A stretch of DNA of 64,000 bases from Prosthecobacter sp. SYSU 5D2 (GTDB lineage Bacteria; Verrucomicrobiota; Verrucomicrobiia; Verrucomicrobiales; Verrucomicrobiaceae), in the NCBI RefSeq assembly GCF_039655865.1, contig NZ_JBBYXL010000007.1:186001-250000 (forward strand). The letters are read 5' to 3'. The position numbers and the translations under genes were made by a program. Below the pieces are notes generated by a model that saw nothing but the letters and a program-made list of their open reading frames with translations, was not told the DNA's origin and searched no databases. Shown here in pieces: positions 32,621 to 41,029 of the stretch (positions are counted from its first letter, which is position 1; every line of letters starts with the position of its first letter).

Positions 32621-32646
32621 GCCGACGGATCGTCGGCGCTCCATGG
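32621..32646. repeat. 26-bp hairpin repeat, copy 2 (3' side of eboE)
   Basis: GCCGACG-GAT-CGTCGGC followed by GCTCCATGG, identical to 1977-2002 and 34049-34074. It lies 15 bp beyond the eboE stop codon. Confidence 0.85.
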
Positions 32647-32660
32647 TCCGCGAGGCGGGT

Positions 32661-33836
32661 TTAGCTGGCGAGATTCCGCCCGCGCATCTCCCCGAGCGTC
32701 CAGTCGTACTCCTTGACCAACTGGTCCACGACGTCGCCGGTGCGCATTTCGTTGGGGAGGACTTCCCAGGTATAGGTTTCCATTTCGATGTGCTGGCACT
32801 TGGTGGGGTTTTGGCTGAGCCAGTCCATGGTGCCTTCGATATGGTCGCGGGTGCTTTGGAAGCCGTCGGTCGGTTCGGCATGGAGGGGGATGTGGAAGTG
32901 GACGCGCCATTCTTCTCCCAATTCGGTGGGGTTGGTCTGGGCGAAGTGGAGGGCATCGGGCAGGTCCTTGAACCGGCGGAGGGGGGTGGTGGGGCCGTAA
33001 TCGGCGATGACCTGGTGAAAATAGACGGGCTCGTCAAAGGCGCGGAGTTTTTCCACCATGTCGGGGGTGGGCTTCAATTTGAGGGCGGAGCTGAAGTGGA
33101 GCTTGCTGAGGCGGATGCCCGCGCCGGTGATGCGGGAGAGGGCGCGCTTGGGCGTCTCGTACTCGATGGCGAGGTGGCAGGTGTCGTAGTTGAGGCCGAT
33201 GAATTTGAAGAAGTCTTTGTCCTGGGGGTGGCGGTCGTAATAGAGGCCGAAGAATTTGAGGACCTCGCCGCTGGTCTCGAAGAGGCCGAGAGGCTCGGGC
33301 TCGAAGCCGAGGTGGAGGTCGTGGCCGGTGGCGGTGGAGACTTCCTCAATGTGCTGGCGGCAGAGGCGGACGTTTTCGAAGATGGCGTTGATTTCGTCGC
33401 TGCCGATGGGGAAGGTTTTATGGGAGCCGGGGAGAGTGCTGACGCTGCCGCTGGCCCCGGGGGGGAGGAGCTGGGCGAGGATGTCGAAGAGGCGGTTGGT
33501 GTAGTCGAGCCGGTCTTTGGAGGTCCAGTCGGGGAGGAAGACCTGCTCTTTGACGCGGGTGCCGTGGAAGGAGCCGTAGGGGAAGCCGTTGATGGTGAAG
33601 ACGTAGCAGTTGTTGGCGGCGAGCCAGTCTTTGAACTCGCCGATCTTGCCAGGGACGAGGAGCTCGCGGGAGGCCTGATCACCCAGGCGGAGGCCGATGC
33701 CGTAGGGCTGGTGGGGGCTGACGCGGTCTTTGACGCGGAGGGTATAATCCCGCAAGGTGGCCCAGGTCTGGTCCCAGGTCTCCCCGCGGTGGATGTTGGT
33801 GCAATAGCCGAGGTGGATGCCGTGGTTGAGAAGCAT
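32661..33836 (-). CDS. eboE: EboE-like xylose-isomerase-fold protein
   Basis: A 391-residue TIM-barrel protein of the sugar isomerase/epimerase type. The opening HLGYCTNIHRGETWDQTW and the motifs YGIGLRLGDQASRELL, FTINGFPYGSFHG, HLGFEPEPLGLFE and LNYDTCHLAIEYE match EboE, a component of the ebo gene set implicated in export or trafficking of secondary metabolites and found in cyanobacteria, Bacteroidetes and others. Metal-binding Glu/Asp/His residues of the fold are retained. No other ebo gene is visible nearby, so it is an orphan here. It is bracketed by two exact hairpin repeats. Confidence 0.75.
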   Translation of the reverse strand: MLLNHGIHLGYCTNIHRGETWDQTWATLRDYTLRVKDRVSPHQPYGIGLRLGDQASRELLVPGKIGEFKDWLAANNCYVFTINGFPYGSFHGTRVKEQVFLPDWTSKDRLDYTNRLFDILAQLLPPGASGSVSTLPGSHKTFPIGSDEINAIFENVRLCRQHIEEVSTATGHDLHLGFEPEPLGLFETSGEVLKFFGLYYDRHPQDKDFFKFIGLNYDTCHLAIEYETPKRALSRITGAGIRLSKLHFSSALKLKPTPDMVEKLRAFDEPVYFHQVIADYGPTTPLRRFKDLPDALHFAQTNPTELGEEWRVHFHIPLHAEPTDGFQSTRDHIEGTMDWLSQNPTKCQHIEMETYTWEVLPNEMRTGDVVDQLVKEYDWTLGEMRGRNLAS

Positions 33837-34166
33837 GGGTGGGAACGGGGGGACGGAAGGTGAAGGGGGAGTTTGCGGTGGTTGGCGGTGGTTTGCAATG
33901 GTTTAGGGGGAGGTGGGCAGTGTGCGGTTTTCAGTATGCGGTTTTCAGTGGTGGGGGAGACGGAGACGGGGGCGGGGGCAGGAGTGCGCGGTGCTCGGTG
34001 CGCAGTGAGGGGAATTGGTGGCTTGCCCAAGGGGGAGCAGTTTTTTTTGCCGACGGATCGTCGGCGCTCCATGGATGGCGCTGTGATTTGGGCGGGAATA
34101 AACGGGCGGGAGATGCGTTTGAACCAGTTCACGTTTTTATCCTGAGCCTTAACCTGCCGCCGATCC
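33837..34166. other. Spacer made almost wholly of short repeats
   Basis: No gene is seen. The 330-bp spacer upstream of the divergent eboE and 1328-residue-protein genes contains near-tandem GCGGTGGTT/GGCGGTGGTTTGC units (about 33878-33905), two adjacent 14-nt TGCGGTTTTCAGT units (about 33921-33950), GGAGACGGAGACGGGGGC runs, a T8 tract, and a 26-bp hairpin repeat at 34049. Promoters for both genes must lie in it, but none is clear. Confidence 0.5.
34049..34074. repeat. 26-bp hairpin repeat, copy 3 (5' side of eboE)
   Basis: GCCGACG-GAT-CGTCGGC followed by GCTCCATGG, in the same orientation as the copy at 32621, so the two bracket eboE as direct repeats 1428 bp apart. It directly follows a run of eight T residues. 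Confidence 0.85.
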
Positions 34167-37100
34167 ATGATGTCTCTTCGTTACGTTTTTACTTTCCTCT
34201 GTGTTTTGGCTGCCTGGACGGCCTTGCCTGCGGCGGAGGTGTTTGACCGGGGAAATCTGGCGGCGTGGTGCATTGTGCCGTTTGATGCGAAAAAACGTGG
34301 GCCGGAGGAGCGGGCGGCGATGCTGGAGAAGATGGGGGTGCGGAAGTTTGTGTATGACTACCGGGCGGAGCACATCCCGCAGTGGGATGAGGAGCTGACT
34401 GCGCTGAAAAAGCATGGCATCGAGCTGTTTGGCTGGTGGTTTCCGACGACTTACAATGACGTGGCGAAACAGACGCTGGAGCTGTTTAAGCGCCACGGGG
34501 TGAAGCCGCAGCTGTGGGTGAACGGCAACGGCGGGCCGGTGGAGGTGAAGTCACCGGAGGACCAGAAGCAGCGCATCGCGGCGGAGGTGGAGCGACTGCG
34601 GCCTATCTGCGAGGCGGCGGCACCGCTGGGCTGCCAGGTGGGGCTGTATAACCATGGGAACTGGTATGGGGAGCCGGAGAATGCGCTGGCGATTGTGCGG
34701 GCGCTGAAGAAGCAGGGCATCACGAATGTGGGCCTGGTGTATAATTTGCACCATGGCCACGGGCATCTGGACCGGCTGGAAAAACTGCTGCCGAAGATGC
34801 TGCCGCACCTGCTGTGCCTGAACCTGAATGGCATGGACGTGGCGGGGGATACAAAGGATCGCAAAATCCTGCCGCTGGGCGTGGGCACAGAGGATGTGCG
34901 GGTGCTGAGGATCATCGCCGCCAGCGGCTATAAGGGGGTCATTGGCATCCTGAACCATACGAACGAAGACGCAGAGGGACGGCTGCTGGACAATCTGGAC
35001 GGGCTGGCCTGGCTGCTGCCGCAGGTGGCGGGTGAGGCGGCGGGGAAAAAGCCTGAGTATAGGACCTGGAAGGAGACGGCGGCGAAGGTGCCAACGGCGG
35101 CACCGAAGGGGGTGCAGGCACCGAAATCGGTGGCTTCGATGAACGCGGAATTCGGCCAGGCGCTGCAGGGCGGGCTGGTGCTGGAGGGGGGCGAGGAATA
35201 CCGCAGGCTGCCGCTGAGCGTGGAGTGCCGGGTGAAGCTGAACAGCGCGGCCGGTTTTAACATCCTGGTGGCGAATGAACCGAAGGACTCCGCAACGCAT
35301 TGGGAGATCTATACTTATAAAAACAGCGGTGTTTTCAGCCTATATTTGCCGGGACGGGGCGGGGAGTATAAGACGAACGTCAATATTTGCGACGGCCAGT
35401 GGCATGATGTGATCGCGAGCATGGAGGAGGAATTGGTGAAGCTGTTTGTGGACGGCAAGCTGGTGCTGGAAAAAGCGCTGCCGCCTTTGCATGGGGAACC
35501 GAAGCCGGGCGGGCTGGCCTTTGGCCGGCTGGTGGAAGGCGGCGTGGGCTGTGACGGGGTCATTGATGATGTGCGCATCTCCCGAGGGCCCATGAAACCG
35601 CGCAAGGGGGATCTGCCGCGCCAGCGTATGGACAACACGCTGGGCATCTGGAATTTTGATGATCTGGAGGCGCTTCTCTCAGGCACGAACCAGGCACCCG
35701 CACCAGCGGAATTTAAGCCGGAGCGCAAGCCATTGCGTGAAGAGGAATATGCCCACTGGCAGGCGGATGTGAACCGCGAGCGCGTGTTTGATTATTATGG
35801 CAAGCAGGCGGTGCAGTTCATGGGCAAACCACTGCCGGAATTGCTTCCGGGTTTTCCGGGGCTGGATGGCGGTCAGCAGGGGCACTGGGGGAATCAAAAT
35901 GATGCGGTGAGCTGGCGTGACGGGCGCTTTGCGGCTTCGGATCTGGGGAGTGTGTTCAGTGTGGTTTTCAAAGGAGGTGGATTGACGATTTCCAAGGGGG
36001 TGGCTGTGCGCTCTGGAAAACTTTCAGCATGCTTCGATCCTGAGAAGTTTTTCTTCCCGATCCTCTGGCGTTTTGGATTTGTGAAGCTCACGGATTCCCG
36101 TCACGGCTTCATGGGCGGTGCGGCCATGGAAGGAAAGATGGTGGCGAAAGGCGGACTTATAAGTGAGGAAGACAGACCCCGATACAAAGGATTTTACCGG
36201 CACGGAGAGAAGGTGGTGTTCTTCGCTGAAAGCCATGATGGCAAGTCCCCTGTTTATTTGACTTTGGGACAGGACGGAGTGGAGACGCCTAACGAAGAGC
36301 TCGTCAAAAAATGTGCCAAGGGCGGACCTGCCCAATGGCCGGAGTGGATCGAGACGAAGGGTGTCATTGGCAAGGGGGAACCCTTTGCCACGGACACGCT
36401 GACGCTGCCTTTTGACAATCCTTATGGAACCCTGTTTTTTGTCAGTGGACACGATTTCTTCAGCGATGGCAGTGCGGCGATCAGCACAATGACGGGGGAG
36501 GTGTGGCTGGTGCGCGGTATTGATGACAAGCTCGAGAAGCTGAGATGGAAACGCTTTGCCACGGGGCTGCACCAGCCGCTTGGGCTGAAGATCGTGAAGG
36601 ACCAGATTCATGTGCTGGGGCGTGACCAGATCACGCGGCTGCATGATCTGAACGGCGATGATGAGGCGGACTTTTATGAGTGCGTGACGAATGTGCAGGA
36701 GACGTCACCTGGCGGGCATGATTTCATCACGGGGCTGGAGATGGATGCGAAGGGGCGGTTTTATACGGCGTCGGGAAATCAGGGGATCATCCGCGTGGCG
36801 GGTGATCAGGTGGAGGTGCTGGCGACGGGCTTTCGCAATCCGAACGGGCTGGGGCTTTCACCGGATGGGAAGTTTGTCACCACCAGTGTGCAGGAGGGGG
36901 ACTGGACTCCGTCATCCTCCATCTGCCAGGTGGAGATGGGCAGGAATGAGGGGGCGCATTTTGGCGCGGGTGGCCCGAAGGATGGCAAGCCGCCCGAGCC
37001 TCCGCTGATGTATCTGCCGCGTGGGGAAGACAACTCATCGGGCGGACAATGTTTTGTGATGGGGCAAGCGTGGGATGCCCTGAAAGGCGATGGCAACTTA

Positions 37101-38153
37101 ACACATTTTTCACCGGGCACGGGCACCGGCTGGCTGGTGATGCGGCAGCAGGTGGAGGGGCGCTGGCAGGGCGCGGCGGTGCGCATTGCGGGCAGTTTTG
37201 ATTCGGGGTCGCAGACCGGGAGGTTTCATCCCAAGGACGGGCAGCTTTACGTCACCGGCATGCAGGGCTGGGGCTGCTATGCGCCTCTGGACGGCTGTTT
37301 CCAAAGAGTGCGTTATACCGGCGGCCAGGTGGCGGTTCCGGTGGGCTTTGAAGCACGGGACAATGGCGTGATGCTGCGCTTTGACCGTGCTGTGGACAAA
37401 GCGGCGGTTGCAAAAGCGGCCAGCCATTTTGCGCAGTGCTGGAACTACAATTACAGCGCGGCTTATGGGTCGCCCGAGATGTCGGCGAAGTATGCGGATA
37501 CGGTGGGGCATGATCCGCTGGAGATCCGCAGTGCGCAGGTTCTGGAGGGCGGCAAGGCGCTGTTTTTGGAGATCCCGCAACTGGTGCCTGCCAGCATGAT
37601 CCACCTGCGGGTGGCGGTGACGGAAGGGCGGGCGCATGATGTCTTTCTGACGGCTCATGCGCTGGCTCCGGCGTTCACGGAATTTGATGGGTATGAAAAA
37701 ATCGCCAAAACATTTGTGCCGGCGACCAAGGCCAGCGCTGCTGTTAGTAGCAAGCCAAATCCCTGGGCCAAAGGCGAGCCGGGACGTGAGATCGTGGTGG
37801 ATGCGGCGCTGGGCTTGCAATATGTGCAGAAGCAGCTCACGACGAAGGCGGGGGAGAAGCTGACGCTGACCTTCAAAAATCCGGATGTAGTGCCGCACAA
37901 CTGGCTGCTGGCCAAACCTGGCTCCTTGCAGAAATTGGGCGATCAGGTGAACCTCATGATTACCGATCCAAAAGGCCTGGCCAAACATTACGTGCCGGAT
38001 TCCCAGGATGTTCTGGTCTATACGGACATGGTCAATCCGAAGGAAGAGTTCAGCATCCATTTTGAAGCGCCCAAGGAAAAGGGAGAGTATCCTTATCTGT
38101 GCACTTTTCCGGGTCATTGGATGGTGATGAACGGGGTGATGAAGGTGGAGTGA
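34167..38153 (+). CDS. Giant secreted fusion: TIM barrel, LamG-like, propeller, blue-copper domain
   Basis: A 1328-residue exported protein (signal peptide in the first 23 residues). Residues about 25-290 form a sugar-isomerase-type TIM barrel (FVYDYRAEHIPQWDEEL, QVGLYNHGNWYGEPENAL). Residues about 340-500 look like a LamG/concanavalin sheet domain (NSGVFSLYLPGRGGEY, DGQWHDVIASM). Residues about 560-1130 form a beta-propeller of the type seen in PVC membrane-bound dehydrogenase-like proteins (GLHQPLGLKIV, DLNGDDEADFYE, GFRNPNGLGLSPDG). The last 125 residues are an azurin/plastocyanin-like cupredoxin with His in PHNWLL and Cys-His-Met in YLCTFPGHWMVM. It probably couples carbohydrate binding to electron transfer outside the cell. 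Confidence 0.8.
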   Translation: MMSLRYVFTFLCVLAAWTALPAAEVFDRGNLAAWCIVPFDAKKRGPEERAAMLEKMGVRKFVYDYRAEHIPQWDEELTALKKHGIELFGWWFPTTYNDVAKQTLELFKRHGVKPQLWVNGNGGPVEVKSPEDQKQRIAAEVERLRPICEAAAPLGCQVGLYNHGNWYGEPENALAIVRALKKQGITNVGLVYNLHHGHGHLDRLEKLLPKMLPHLLCLNLNGMDVAGDTKDRKILPLGVGTEDVRVLRIIAASGYKGVIGILNHTNEDAEGRLLDNLDGLAWLLPQVAGEAAGKKPEYRTWKETAAKVPTAAPKGVQAPKSVASMNAEFGQALQGGLVLEGGEEYRRLPLSVECRVKLNSAAGFNILVANEPKDSATHWEIYTYKNSGVFSLYLPGRGGEYKTNVNICDGQWHDVIASMEEELVKLFVDGKLVLEKALPPLHGEPKPGGLAFGRLVEGGVGCDGVIDDVRISRGPMKPRKGDLPRQRMDNTLGIWNFDDLEALLSGTNQAPAPAEFKPERKPLREEEYAHWQADVNRERVFDYYGKQAVQFMGKPLPELLPGFPGLDGGQQGHWGNQNDAVSWRDGRFAASDLGSVFSVVFKGGGLTISKGVAVRSGKLSACFDPEKFFFPILWRFGFVKLTDSRHGFMGGAAMEGKMVAKGGLISEEDRPRYKGFYRHGEKVVFFAESHDGKSPVYLTLGQDGVETPNEELVKKCAKGGPAQWPEWIETKGVIGKGEPFATDTLTLPFDNPYGTLFFVSGHDFFSDGSAAISTMTGEVWLVRGIDDKLEKLRWKRFATGLHQPLGLKIVKDQIHVLGRDQITRLHDLNGDDEADFYECVTNVQETSPGGHDFITGLEMDAKGRFYTASGNQGIIRVAGDQVEVLATGFRNPNGLGLSPDGKFVTTSVQEGDWTPSSSICQVEMGRNEGAHFGAGGPKDGKPPEPPLMYLPRGEDNSSGGQCFVMGQAWDALKGDGNLTHFSPGTGTGWLVMRQQVEGRWQGAAVRIAGSFDSGSQTGRFHPKDGQLYVTGMQGWGCYAPLDGCFQRVRYTGGQVAVPVGFEARDNGVMLRFDRAVDKAAVAKAASHFAQCWNYNYSAAYGSPEMSAKYADTVGHDPLEIRSAQVLEGGKALFLEIPQLVPASMIHLRVAVTEGRAHDVFLTAHALAPAFTEFDGYEKIAKTFVPATKASAAVSSKPNPWAKGEPGREIVVDAALGLQYVQKQLTTKAGEKLTLTFKNPDVVPHNWLLAKPGSLQKLGDQVNLMITDPKGLAKHYVPDSQDVLVYTDMVNPKEEFSIHFEAPKEKGEYPYLCTFPGHWMVMNGVMKVE

Positions 38154-38173
38154 AGTCTTGCTAGCTTTAGATC

Positions 38174-38833
38174 ATGGACTCGTTGGAGAATTCCATTATG
38201 CTTCTATACGAGGCCTTTGCTGACATACCTCGCCCAAGCGAGATTGATGCTTGTCCGTGCTGTGTGGATAGCAAGAACCTCTGCGTCCTCACGTCCCTGC
38301 CATTGCGGGACATCTCCGCAGACGACCTCGGCCCCTATGCCGCCTCCGCTTTCCTCACAGTTGGGGATGTTCCGGATTACCTGTATTTTCTACCCAGGAT
38401 CATGGAGTGTTCTGCGCTCAATGAATTCTGGTGGCCCGTGCCTGAAGTGACGGGACGGGCCATTGCCAACACGCATCCCACCGAATGGCCAGCCCCGAGA
38501 CGCGTTGCCTGGCATAATTTTCTCAGCGCTCTGATTGCTCATCTGCTGAATCAGGCCGACTCAGGTTCTGAGATTGATTCCTGGCTATGTGCAATGGCGC
38601 GAATGGAATTGGACCTTCATCCCTTTCTCACTCAGATCGAACAGTCACCTCCTCACGTTCTTTCTTTCTATGAGGCCAATGCCAACCACCTCACTCAATT
38701 AAAGCTGGCAAACCAATTTTGGGACCTTCCCAATGCAGGTCATGACCAGATCCTGGCCTGGTTCGGCAGCGAAAATGTTGGGGACATTGTTTTCCAGGCA
38801 TACGGCGTCATTCTTTATCACGACTGTAAATAG
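38174..38833 (+). CDS. Hypothetical protein with CPCC motif
   Basis: A 219-residue soluble protein, 20 bp downstream of the giant fusion gene. Visible features are DACPCCVD near residue 26, LRDISADDLGPYAASAFLTVGD and YLYFLPRIMECSALNEFW. This pattern occurs in an uncharacterised bacterial family; the function is not known to me. The CPCC could bind metal or be redox-active, but it lies in a cytosolic-looking protein with no export signal. No link to the upstream gene can be shown beyond the short gap. Confidence 0.6.
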   Translation: MDSLENSIMLLYEAFADIPRPSEIDACPCCVDSKNLCVLTSLPLRDISADDLGPYAASAFLTVGDVPDYLYFLPRIMECSALNEFWWPVPEVTGRAIANTHPTEWPAPRRVAWHNFLSALIAHLLNQADSGSEIDSWLCAMARMELDLHPFLTQIEQSPPHVLSFYEANANHLTQLKLANQFWDLPNAGHDQILAWFGSENVGDIVFQAYGVILYHDCK

Positions 38834-38850
38834 CGATAGGGAGCCATCAT

Positions 38851-38881
38851 AAAAAAGCCCGGCTGCAAAAGCAGCCGGGCT
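38851..38881 (-). terminator. Rho-independent terminator of the DUF1080 gene
   Basis: On the minus strand an 11-bp perfect stem AGCCCGGCTGC/GCAGCCGGGCT with a TTTT loop is followed by six T residues, 30 bp beyond the DUF1080 stop. It could also stop transcripts of the convergent upstream gene. Confidence 0.9.
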
Positions 38882-38910
38882 CGGGATCGTTTGGAAGGGG
38901 TGAAGGCGGG

Positions 38911-39549
38911 TTACTTTAGCTCTTTGATGCGCAGGTTGCGGAACTTGTAGGTGGCACCTTTTTCACCGTGGTGCTGGATGGCGATGGGGCCGCTGGCGTC
39001 CATGCCGTCTTCGACATCGGTGGTGGTGACGCCGTTGATTTCGATCTTCAGCTTGTTGCCTTTGCAGGTGATGCGGTAAGTGTTCCAGTCATTGCGTTTG
39101 AAGGCATCGCCGGCGCGGGCACGGAACGCGTCCTCGCTGGCTTTGTCGCCCTTGATGGGGCTGATGAACCATTTGCGGCGGCCTTCATCGTAGAGGCCGC
39201 CGGACCATTTGCGGTTGGCGTCGCCATCCACTTCGGCCTGGTAGCCGAACACTTTGTTAGGCTCCACATGGGCGCGGAACATGAAGCCGCTGTTGGCCTT
39301 GCCTTCCGGCAGGAGGATGTCGCCTTCGAAGATGAAGTCGGTGTAGCTTTTGTCGGTGACGACGAAGAATTTCTTTTCACCGGTGAGGTGGATTTCACCG
39401 TTCACGACCTCGATGTTGCCCCACTCGTAGGGGTTGGTCCAACCGGTCATGGTCTTGCCATCGAAGAGGGGGACAAATCCGTCTTCGGCGAAGGCGGAAA
39501 AGGAAACGGAGCCGAGCAGGGCGGCGAGAATGAGGAGGCGTCTTTTCAT
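38911..39549 (-). CDS. Secreted DUF1080 (3-keto-disaccharide hydrolase-like) protein
   Basis: A 212-residue exported protein from the ATG at 39549, giving the signal peptide MKRRLLILAALLGSVSFSAFA. The DUF1080 concanavalin-like fold is visible in FVPLFDGKTMTGWTN, the family opening, then ANSGFMFRAHV, GYQAEVDGD, WNTYRITCKGNKLKIEINGV and GPIAIQHHGEKG. Members have been shown to act on 3-keto-glucosides in some bacteria, but many are only predicted carbohydrate-binding domains. It is monocistronic with its own terminator. Confidence 0.88.
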   Translation of the reverse strand: MKRRLLILAALLGSVSFSAFAEDGFVPLFDGKTMTGWTNPYEWGNIEVVNGEIHLTGEKKFFVVTDKSYTDFIFEGDILLPEGKANSGFMFRAHVEPNKVFGYQAEVDGDANRKWSGGLYDEGRRKWFISPIKGDKASEDAFRARAGDAFKRNDWNTYRITCKGNKLKIEINGVTTTDVEDGMDASGPIAIQHHGEKGATYKFRNLRIKELK

Positions 39550-39579
39550 GGTAGGACCGGGATTATGAACCGTCCTGGC

Positions 39580-39686
39580 GCTGATGCAAAGAACGGATGC
39601 AGGCATTGTCAGTGGGCAAAGGCCACGCTCTTGCGAGCGCAGCTACTGGGGCCGCTGATGCAAAGAGCGGATGTAGGCATTGTCAG
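39580..39686. repeat. 33-bp direct repeats enclosing a short palindrome at a gene's 3' end
   Basis: GCTGATGCAAAGA(A/G)CGGATG begins both copies; 39580-39612 and 39654-39686 match over 33 bp with two mismatches. The 41-bp spacer (39613-39653) contains CGCTC-TTGC-GAGCG. The inner copy encodes the last residues of the DUF4130 protein (DNAYIRSLHQ), the outer copy is non-coding. Confidence 0.8.
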
Positions 39687-40491
39687 GGACCGGCTTCACG
39701 GGGCGTTCGGGCGTCTCCAGCATTTCTTGCACGCGCTCCTGGCTGCCGGAGATGAGGTCGCGGATGATCTGGGCCTCAGGGAGATTTTTCCAGTATTTCT
39801 GCGGCATCTCGGACTGCATGGCCTGCACCTTTAGCCGGGCCGGGTTAAAGATGCTGCGATAATAGGTGCGCCAGAGATCATCATGGGCATCGGCGGAAGG
39901 AGCCTGACTGCGGTCCAGGCCGGGGGTGAAGGTGAGCTTTTTTCCATCCCAGTGGGCGCATTCATCCGGCGTCAGGATGGACCAGTCCATGCCGGCAAAA
40001 CGCTTCTCAAAAAACGGTGTGGCCAGCCGGACGATGCGATGTTCCGGTTCAAACCAGGCGACAAACTGCTCTCGCCCGGTGGTGTCATCCTGACCGATGA
40101 GGCGGAAGCGGACGAAGGCATGCATCTTGTGGATGTCGCGACCAATGGCCTTGGCCCAGGCCTGGCACTGGCGGGTGTCGGGATCGCTGGGTATCCGAAG
40201 CAGGTGCCGCTCGCCGCCCAGGGTCAGGCGGTATAACAAACGATAAAGAATGGCGTGGCGGCGGTCATCCGTGTGGGCGCAGACACTGGCGGCCAGGGAC
40301 AGGAAATTGGGGGGCACTTTGATCTCTACAGGAACGGAGATGGTGTAAGAGGCGGGTTCTTCCCGAAGCAATCCATGACCCTCGCTGGCGTCGCCCCAAT
40401 GCACCTGGTCGGGTGGGATGCCCTGCTTTAACAGCTCCCGCGCCTTGCTGCGCCAGGCGGCAAAGGTGGGCTCGATGAAAGCGGACGTCAT
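39643..40491 (-). CDS. DUF4130 (TIGR03915-type) putative DNA-repair protein
   Basis: A 282-residue protein. The family pattern is visible in the N-terminal TFAAWRSKARELLKQG, then LLYRLTLGGERHLL, DIHKMHAFVRFR, EQFVAWFEPEHRIVRLATPFF and MDWSILTPDECAHWDG, with the C-terminal YYRSIFNPARLKVQAMQSEMPQKYWKNLPEA. Such proteins are usually encoded beside a radical-SAM protein (TIGR03916) and share folds with uracil-DNA glycosylases, hence the proposed DNA-repair role. The radical-SAM partner is not visible here. Its last codons overlap a duplicated segment that continues past the stop. Confidence 0.75.
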   Translation of the reverse strand: MTSAFIEPTFAAWRSKARELLKQGIPPDQVHWGDASEGHGLLREEPASYTISVPVEIKVPPNFLSLAASVCAHTDDRRHAILYRLLYRLTLGGERHLLRIPSDPDTRQCQAWAKAIGRDIHKMHAFVRFRLIGQDDTTGREQFVAWFEPEHRIVRLATPFFEKRFAGMDWSILTPDECAHWDGKKLTFTPGLDRSQAPSADAHDDLWRTYYRSIFNPARLKVQAMQSEMPQKYWKNLPEAQIIRDLISGSQERVQEMLETPERPVKPVPDNAYIRSLHQRPQ

Positions 40492-40569
40492 GGGGTGTGG
40501 GGAACAGTGCGAGTATCATACGTCAGGCATGCAGAAAGAAGCCAGGTTGATTCAGAAACTGGGAAACAA

Positions 40570-40602
40570 CCACGGAAGATACGGAACACACGGAAAAGGG
40601 AA
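40570..40602. repeat. CACGGAA short near-tandem repeat
   Basis: CACGGAAGAT, ACGGAACACA and CGGAAAAGGGAA are near-tandem units of about ten bases just beyond the end of the truncated PIN-toxin reading frame. It may mark where the toxin gene was lost. Confidence 0.55.
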
Positions 40603-40612
40603 TGAGCCTGAT

Positions 40613-40669
40613 TTACCTTTTTGGGTATGATCCCGTGTGGCCTTGTTTGGTATCCAGCACCACGATCAT
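40613..40669 (-). pseudogene. PIN-domain toxin remnant
   Basis: The ATG at 40669 overlaps the antitoxin-frame TGA (ATGA, 40666-40669). The frame reads MIVVLDT, the hallmark opening of PIN-domain nuclease toxins (MxxVLDTN), and then departs at KQGHTGSYPKR before a stop, only 18 codons in all. The remaining 100 or more codons with the catalytic acidic residues are absent. It is a truncated, inactive toxin gene. Confidence 0.65.
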
Positions 40670-40901
40670 GCGGCGCGCTGTTTTAGGTCGGCTCGCACTT
40701 CCTGAATTATATCATCCAGGCCTGCATATTTGCCTTCATTCCAGTCTTGCGTAAACCTTCCTGCGTTTCTTTCCAGAGGCGGTCCATTTCCAAACGGGCG
40801 AGCACGCGCTCGACCAATTCCAGTTCTTCGGCAGGGAGCTCATCAATCAGCTTGTGCAACGCCGGGCGTTTTTGCTCGGGGATGGAGGTCATTTCGCTCA
40901 T
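40666..40901 (-). pseudogene. Frameshifted antitoxin gene of a PIN toxin-antitoxin pair
   Basis: The frame from the ATG at 40901 starts MSEMTSIPEQKRPALHKLID and runs to a premature stop at 40707. If one base is restored in the run of three A at 40753-40755, the product instead continues GFTQDWNEGKYAGLDDIIQE and ends VRADLKQRAA, overlapping the toxin start by four bases. That ending and overlap are what intact modules show. The antitoxin therefore carries a single-base deletion and the module has decayed. Confidence 0.65.
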
Positions 40902-41029
40902 GGGTGAAGAATACCATCATCCCTTCAGGCTTCCAAATCCATTTTGAACCCATGCTGATGGGAGTGCCGCTTTGTGCAGAAACCTCCCAATCCCCGCATA
41001 AATGCGGTTCTCCGAACTCCAAACCCCGA

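Noticed and set aside
32550-33863. A 437-codon plus-strand frame of low-complexity Glu/Val/Gly
   Set aside because: It is antisense to eboE, and its composition is what reverse reading of a GC-rich gene gives.
33878-33960. A CRISPR-like array
   Set aside because: Units are short, near-contiguous and irregular, with no unique spacers of constant length and no cas genes in the window.
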